Assembly (NCBI RefSeq): GCF_030269515.1
Contig: NZ_BSTM01000001.1
Coordinates: 372,001 to 436,000 of the forward strand
Reading direction: 5' to 3'
DNA length: 64,000 nt
Source of the DNA: Actinomadura sp. NBRC 104412
Lineage (GTDB): Bacteria; Actinomycetota; Actinomycetes; Streptosporangiales; Streptosporangiaceae
The notes beneath the pieces were generated by a model. The model saw only the letters and a program-made list of their open reading frames with translations. It was not told the origin of the DNA and made no database searches. The position numbers and the translations under genes are program-made. This document shows positions 59,939 to 64,000 of the stretch, in pieces. The first letter of the stretch is position 1. Each line of letters opens with the position of its first letter.

Positions 59939-61045
59939 ATGGACCTCACCCTCACCGAGGACCAGGAGCTGATCGCCTCCACCGCCCGTGAGCTGCTGGA
60001 GTCGCGTGCCGCCACGGCGGGCGCGCGGGCGATGGAGGACGACCCGGCCGGGTACTCCGCCGCGCTCTGGAAGGAGATGGTCGATCTCGGCTGGACCGGG
60101 CTGGCCGTGCCGGAGGAGCACGGCGGGGTCGGTGGCGGCTTCCTGGAGGTGTGCCTGCTGTTCGAGCAGCTCGGCCACGCGCTCGTCCCCAGCCCGCTGC
60201 CGGTGACCGTCGCCTGCTGTGCCCTGCCCATCGCCCGGTACGGCACGGACGCGCAGAAGGCCGAATGGCTCGGCGCCATCGCCAGGGGAAGCGTCATGAC
60301 GTGCACGCCTCCGGCCTGGGACCGTCCGGGCTCGGGCGTGGCCTCCGGCGTGCGGGTCGAGTCCGCCGAGGACGGGTTCACGCTCGACGGCGGGGCGCTG
60401 TTCGTCCCCTTCGCCGCGTCCGCCGAATCCGCGCTGGTCACCGCCGACCTGGACGGCGAACCCCGGGCCTTCCTGGTGGACGCCGACGCCCCCGGGCTCA
60501 CGATCGAACCGTCGGACACGATCGGCCTCGACCGGCCCTGCCGCCTGGTCTTCTCCGGCGTCCACGTCCCGCACGCCCGCGCCCTGGGCACCGACCGGGG
60601 CGCCGCGGACGCCATCGCCTCCTACGGCGCCGCCGCGCTGTGCGCGGAGATGGTCGGCGCGGCCCAGCGCGTGCTCGACCTCACCCTCGCCTACGCCACG
60701 GAACGCGAGCAGTTCGGCAGGCCGATCGGCGCGTTCCAGGCCGTCCAGCACCACTGCGCCGACATGGCGATCGACGTCCTCGGCTCCCGGTTCATCGCCT
60801 ACGAGGCCATCTGGCGCCTCTCGGCCGGCCGGGACGCCACCGAAGAGGTCTCGATGGCCAAGGCATGGGTCAGCGAAGCCTACGAGCGCGTGTGCGCCCT
60901 GGGCCACCAGGTGCACGGCGCGATCGGTTTCACCAAGGAGCACGACCTGCACCTCTACTCCCGGCACGCCATGGCCTCGGCCCTGGCGTTCGGCGACGGC
61001 GACCACCACCTCGACCGCCTGTCCGGCCGCCTGGGCCTGCCCTGA
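59939..61045 (+). CDS. Acyl-CoA dehydrogenase (second of a pair)
   Basis: A 368-residue flavoprotein-type protein: 'DLTLTEDQELIASTARELLE', 'WTGLAVPEEHGGVGGGFLEV', 'EMVGAAQRVLDLTLAYATER', 'EQFGRPIGAFQAVQHHCADM' and 'LGHQVHGAIGFTKEHDLHLY'. The middle domain is poor in the FAD-binding loop seen in its partner, which fits the non-catalytic or half-site subunit of alpha2-beta2 FadE complexes. It starts 2 bp after the VOC gene ends (GACATGG), ending the operon. Confidence 0.9.
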   Translation: MDLTLTEDQELIASTARELLESRAATAGARAMEDDPAGYSAALWKEMVDLGWTGLAVPEEHGGVGGGFLEVCLLFEQLGHALVPSPLPVTVACCALPIARYGTDAQKAEWLGAIARGSVMTCTPPAWDRPGSGVASGVRVESAEDGFTLDGGALFVPFAASAESALVTADLDGEPRAFLVDADAPGLTIEPSDTIGLDRPCRLVFSGVHVPHARALGTDRGAADAIASYGAAALCAEMVGAAQRVLDLTLAYATEREQFGRPIGAFQAVQHHCADMAIDVLGSRFIAYEAIWRLSAGRDATEEVSMAKAWVSEAYERVCALGHQVHGAIGFTKEHDLHLYSRHAMASALAFGDGDHHLDRLSGRLGLP

Positions 61046-61129
61046 GGCCCGCGTCCCCAAGGGATCCCCAGACGGAACGGGCCGGATTAAGATCGGGAGC
61101 GGTGCGCCGTACCACAGAATGGGCCGAAC

Positions 61130-62617
61130 ATGCGGGAACCGCTGGAGCCGTCCGATCCCGAGGTCATCGGCCGTTTCCGGCTGACCGCCAGGATCGGGCG
61201 CGGCGGGATGGGCACCGTCTACCTCGGCGAGGCCCCGGACGAGCCGCCGGTCGCCATCAAGCTGATCAACCCCCAGTTCGCCGCCGTCCCCGAGTTCCGG
61301 GCCAGGTTCCGCCGGGAGATCGCCGCCGCCCGCCGGGTCAGGTCGCACTCCACCGCCCCGGTGGTGGAGGCGTCGCTGGACGGGGACCCGATGTATGTGG
61401 CGATCGAGTTCATCGACGGCCCGGACCTGGAGTCGGCCGTCGCCGAGCGCGGCCCGCTACGCGGCTCGTCGCTTGAGCAGCTCGCGGTCGGGGTGGCCAC
61501 GGCGCTGCGGGCCATCCACGAGGCCGGGCTGGTGCACCGCGACCTCAAGCCGTCCAACGTGCTGCTGTCGCCGACCGGGCCCCGGGTCATCGACTTCGGC
61601 ATCTCGCGGGCCCGGGACGAACTGACCAGGATCACCGCCTCCGGGCAGGTCGTGGGCACTCCCGCGTACATCGCGCCCGAGCTGATCGATGGCCGCCCGC
61701 TGACCCCGGCCGCGGACGTCTTCTCCTGGGGCGGCGTGATCGCGTTCGCCGGCACCGGGCGGATGCCGTTCGACGGCCGCAGCGTCCACGAGGTGCTCAA
61801 CAAGGTCGGCTCGGGCGCGCCGGACCTGGACGGCCTGGACCCGCTGGTGCGGAACGTGGTGGAGCGGGCGCTGAGCAAGGTGCCCGAGCAGCGGCCGACC
61901 GTCGCGGAGCTGCTGAGCGAGTTCTCCGTCGGCATCAGCGACACCAAGCGATTCCCCGAGACTCCACCACCGGCTCCGGCTCCGGCTCCGGCTTCCGCGC
62001 CGCCGACACCACCGCCGACGCCTCCGCCGACCCCTCCGCCGACACCATCGACGACCCCTCCGCCGACCCCTCCGCCGACGCCGTGGACCACGCATTCGCC
62101 TGTAGCGCCCCCACGGCCGTACGGTTCCCGCGCGATCCGGCTGCTCACCATGCTGATCGCCGGGCTGCTGCCGGTGGCGCTGGTGGCGTGGGGTTTATCG
62201 CGTTCCCCCGCCATGTTCAAGGACATCCAGCGGAGCCTGGACGAGCGCAGTAAGACGCCCGCCAAGGCGGGCACCCCGACCGCGGTGGCGAGCGTCGGCA
62301 CGTTCTTCATCGGCACGTGGCGCGGCAGGCTCACCGAGGAGGACGGCACCGAGTACGTGGGCGTCTTGAAGATCCACAAGGGCAGGACCGGTCAGAAGGT
62401 CGGCACGTCCCACTACGTCGAGCCCAACTGCCTGGGCGAGCTACGGCTGGTCAGCGCGACCTCCACCAGGCTGCGGTTGAAGCAGGACACCGTTCGCGGG
62501 CTGCACGTCTGCCCCGGTGGCTTCATCACGCTGACCCGCAAGAGCGGCGCGCTCGACTACTCATGGGACGGCCAACTGGGCACCCCCGCCAAGGGCCGCC
62601 TGAAGCGCATCGACTGA
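61130..62617 (+). CDS. Membrane Ser/Thr protein kinase (PASTA-less PknB-like)
   Basis: A 495-residue kinase. The kinase domain (about 12-272) has the Gly loop 'IGRGGMGTVYLG', Lys 'VAIKLI', catalytic 'LVHRDLKPSNVLLS', 'VIDFGISRA' and APE-like 'GTPAYIAPELI'. A 45-residue Pro/Thr linker of TPPP units follows, then a transmembrane helix (about 335-355, 'RLLTMLIAGLLPVALVAWGL') and an extracellular domain of about 115 residues ('FFIGTWRGRLTEEDGTEYVG') with two Cys. It likely senses an envelope signal. The ATG has a poor ribosome site. Confidence 0.92.
   Translation: MREPLEPSDPEVIGRFRLTARIGRGGMGTVYLGEAPDEPPVAIKLINPQFAAVPEFRARFRREIAAARRVRSHSTAPVVEASLDGDPMYVAIEFIDGPDLESAVAERGPLRGSSLEQLAVGVATALRAIHEAGLVHRDLKPSNVLLSPTGPRVIDFGISRARDELTRITASGQVVGTPAYIAPELIDGRPLTPAADVFSWGGVIAFAGTGRMPFDGRSVHEVLNKVGSGAPDLDGLDPLVRNVVERALSKVPEQRPTVAELLSEFSVGISDTKRFPETPPPAPAPAPASAPPTPPPTPPPTPPPTPSTTPPPTPPPTPWTTHSPVAPPRPYGSRAIRLLTMLIAGLLPVALVAWGLSRSPAMFKDIQRSLDERSKTPAKAGTPTAVASVGTFFIGTWRGRLTEEDGTEYVGVLKIHKGRTGQKVGTSHYVEPNCLGELRLVSATSTRLRLKQDTVRGLHVCPGGFITLTRKSGALDYSWDGQLGTPAKGRLKRID
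61971..62092 (+). repeat. Short tandem repeats coding the Pro/Thr linker of the kinase
   Basis: Degenerate copies of CCGACGCCTCC and CCGGCTCCGG encode (Thr-Pro-Pro-Pro) and (Pro-Ala) units. The region is prone to slippage, so the exact linker length may vary between strains or assemblies. Confidence 0.75.
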
Positions 62618-62634
62618 CCACCGGCTCCCGGTGC

Positions 62635-62877
62635 TCACCCGCCCGACTTGAACTCGGCGATGTCCTGGCCCATCGCGATCTCCTCGCCGTCCTCGACGAG
62701 GAACCTGGTGAGGGTCCCGGCGGCCTCGGCCTTCAGCTCGTTGAAGGTCTTCATCACCTCGACCAGGCAGATCGTCTGACCGGCCGCCACCTCGGCGCCC
62801 TCCTCGACGAACGGGTCGGCGTCCGGCGCGGGACGGCGGTAGAAGACACCGGGCATCGTCGCCTTGATCGTTTCCAT
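62635..62877 (-). CDS. Biotin/lipoyl carrier domain protein (BCCP-like)
   Basis: An 80-residue single biotinyl domain: 'METIKATMPGVFYRRPAPD', 'FVEEGAEVAAGQTICLVE' and the biotinylation site Lys43 in EVMKTFN, then 'GTLTRFLVEDGEEIAMGQDI'. It would carry CO2 on biotin for an ATP-dependent carboxylase or, with the neighbouring PxpBC-like proteins, for a urea-amidolyase-like reaction. The gene ends 17 bp before the convergent kinase gene ends. Confidence 0.9.
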   Translation of the reverse strand: METIKATMPGVFYRRPAPDADPFVEEGAEVAAGQTICLVEVMKTFNELKAEAAGTLTRFLVEDGEEIAMGQDIAEFKSGG

Positions 62878-62903
62878 GGGTTCTCCTCGCGGCGTTCGGG
62901 TGG

Positions 62904-63890
62904 TCACGCGGTCAGGACGGCGCGCACCCCGGCGAGGCGGCGGGCGCGGTCGCGCCGCGCGGCCAGCGCCTCGTCCAGGCCGACCGGGACGAACGACACC
63001 CGGTCCCCCGTCTTGGCCTGCGCGATCCGGTCCCGGTCCACCGAGATGACCGTGCCGATGGTGGCGTAGCCGCCGCCGGTCACCGCGTCGTTGAGCAGGA
63101 CGATCGGCTCGTCCCCGCCCGGCACCTGGATCGAGCCGACGGGGTAGCCGAGGTCCACCACGTTCGCCGGGTCGCCGCCCGCGCCGAACGGCTGCTCGCG
63201 CTCGACGAAGTCCAGCGTGCCGCCGCGCAGCCGGTAGCCGACGCGGTCGGCGTCCTTGGTGACCTTCCAGATCGTGCCGAGGAAGGAGTCGAGCGCCGCC
63301 TCGGTGAGCCGGTACGAGCACAGCCCGACCACCGTCCGCAACGGCATGACCTCGGGGAACTCGGGCCGCAGTGGTCCCGGCACCGACGCGCCCACGGGAG
63401 GTCCGGGCGCGTCGGTGCCGGCCTTGCCGACCGGGAGCCGGTCCCCGTCGGCGAGCTTGCGTCCCTCGAACCCGCCCAGGCCGGTGAGGGTGTAGGTGGA
63501 ACGCGAGCCGAGCTTCTCCGGGACGTCGATGCCGCCGCTCACCGCGATGTAGAGCCGCGCCCCCGCCGTGATCATCGAGAACGACAGGACGTCACCGGCG
63601 CGCACCGCCAGCGTCCGCCAGGACGGCACCACCTCCCCGTTCACCGCGACCGGCGCTTCGGCGCCGGTGACCGCGACCAGCCGGTCGTCGGTGAACTCCA
63701 GTTCCGGGCCGATGTAGGTGGCCTCCAGCGCCGCCGCCCCGTCCGGGTTGCCCACCAGCAGGTTCGCGACCCGGTAGGAGTACTGGTCCATCGCCCCGGA
63801 GGGCGGCATGCCGATCTCGTAGTACCCGTCACGCCCCGTGTCCTGGACCGTGGTGTAGAGACCGCCCTTGCGCACCAGGATCGTGCTCAT
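62904..63890 (-). CDS. pxpC: 5-oxoprolinase/urea amidolyase subunit C (PxpC/KipA family)
   Basis: A 328-residue carboxyltransferase-type protein: 'VRKGGLYTTVQDTGRDGYYE', 'GMPPSGAMDQYSYRVANLLV', 'AALEATYIGPELEF' and 'YIAVSGGIDVPEKLGSRSTY', then 'VDLGYPVGSIQVPGGDEPIV'. In B. subtilis PxpABC hydrolyses 5-oxoproline with ATP, and in urea amidolyase the same domain is the allophanate hydrolase-linked carboxyltransferase. It is co-translated with pxpB (ATGA) and followed after 26 bp by the biotin carrier. Confidence 0.92.
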   Translation of the reverse strand: MSTILVRKGGLYTTVQDTGRDGYYEIGMPPSGAMDQYSYRVANLLVGNPDGAAALEATYIGPELEFTDDRLVAVTGAEAPVAVNGEVVPSWRTLAVRAGDVLSFSMITAGARLYIAVSGGIDVPEKLGSRSTYTLTGLGGFEGRKLADGDRLPVGKAGTDAPGPPVGASVPGPLRPEFPEVMPLRTVVGLCSYRLTEAALDSFLGTIWKVTKDADRVGYRLRGGTLDFVEREQPFGAGGDPANVVDLGYPVGSIQVPGGDEPIVLLNDAVTGGGYATIGTVISVDRDRIAQAKTGDRVSFVPVGLDEALAARRDRARRLAGVRAVLTA

Positions 63891-64000
63891 CCGTACAGCA
63901 CCTCCAGCAGGTCGCTGGTGACCGCGTCCGGGTCGCCCAGGAACTCGGCGGGACGGAACTCGTACTCGCGGATGCGGTACCGGAACGTGCCGTCCTCCAC
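63887..64000 (-). CDS. pxpB: 5-oxoprolinase subunit B (PxpB/KipI family), C-terminal end, cut by window edge
   Basis: The visible 37 codons read 'YRIREYEFRPAEFLGDPDAV' and end 'TSDLLEVLYG'. This is the familiar tail of actinobacterial KipI/PxpB proteins. The stop overlaps the pxpC start by 4 bp. The call rests mainly on this coupling, because the family core lies outside the window. Confidence 0.7.
   Translation of the reverse strand: MEDGTFRYRIREYEFRPAEFLGDPDAVTSDLLEVLYG

Noticed and set aside
61971..62092. CRISPR-like or minisatellite array
   Set aside because: The repeats are in-frame codons of the kinase Pro/Thr linker, very short and without spacers.
1..64000. tRNA, rRNA or integrase/attachment sites near the accessory region
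   Set aside because: None recognised by eye. A covariance-model scan would be needed to exclude small RNAs.

Overview
The window is high-GC DNA with GTG starts, ATGA/GTGA stop-start overlaps and purine-rich Shine-Dalgarno sites. It contains a complete conservon (roadblock/DUF742/GTPase), many single-domain HATPase proteins, PadR regulators and Tat/Sec exported hydrolases. Together these point to a filamentous actinobacterium, most like the Streptosporangiales (Actinomadura or relatives). The genus is inference. No rRNA, tRNA, CRISPR array or complete transposon was recognised.

Region 0-13.3 kb is the accessory, eroded part. It opens with the end of an ABC-2 exporter ATPase. Next is a permease fragment joined by a deletion to the tail of a sensor kinase, followed by the intact partner response regulator. 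After a large PcfJ-like protein, a pyruvate-oxidase-type TPP enzyme and a Crp-type regulator come three tightly packed genes at 7.5-11.3 kb. These are a class III cyclase-like protein, a P-loop NTPase-like protein split by an apparent frameshift, and an unrecognised protein. The first two share an almost identical 18-residue glycine-rich motif. This is the best candidate for an undescribed (possibly conflict or signalling) system. From 11.3 to 13.2 kb lie remnants of VOC, GNAT, ArsR and MFS genes around a PadR gene with a palindromic operator.

Region 13.4-21 kb holds a secreted cutinase/polyester hydrolase with a complete triad, a DUF2630 protein and the conservon (cvnA-B-C-D order). It ends with a small ATPase and a PadR regulator that has a perfect 12-bp inverted repeat upstream. 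Region 21-27.3 kb is one leftward gene set: ACP, GDSL hydrolase, second SGNH hydrolase, SnoaL-like protein, acyl-CoA dehydrogenase and fatty acyl-AMP ligase. It looks like a compact cryptic acyl-ACP pathway. A second PadR/SnoaL-like pair of the same type sits at 32-33 kb.

Region 28-53 kb is mixed. It contains regulators, methyltransferases, a peptidoglycan amidase, a catechol-meta-pathway-type hydratase, a YbdK-type ligase with a heme-oxygenase-like diiron protein and a CDGSH protein, an aldo/keto reductase, a Tat amidase, and a MacB-type exporter operon with lipoprotein and HlyD adaptor facing an OmpR/HK pair. It also contains an SGNH hydrolase, a sulfotransferase-like protein, a methyltransferase-TetR pair and a HisC-like aminotransferase.

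Region 53-64 kb has two exported wall proteins (PG-binding and NlpC/P60), then a five-gene acyl-CoA catabolic operon (acyl-CoA synthetase, dehydrogenase, enoyl-CoA hydratase, VOC protein, second dehydrogenase). A membrane Ser/Thr kinase follows. The window closes with a leftward 5-oxoprolinase-type operon (pxpB-pxpC-biotin carrier) that runs off the right edge.
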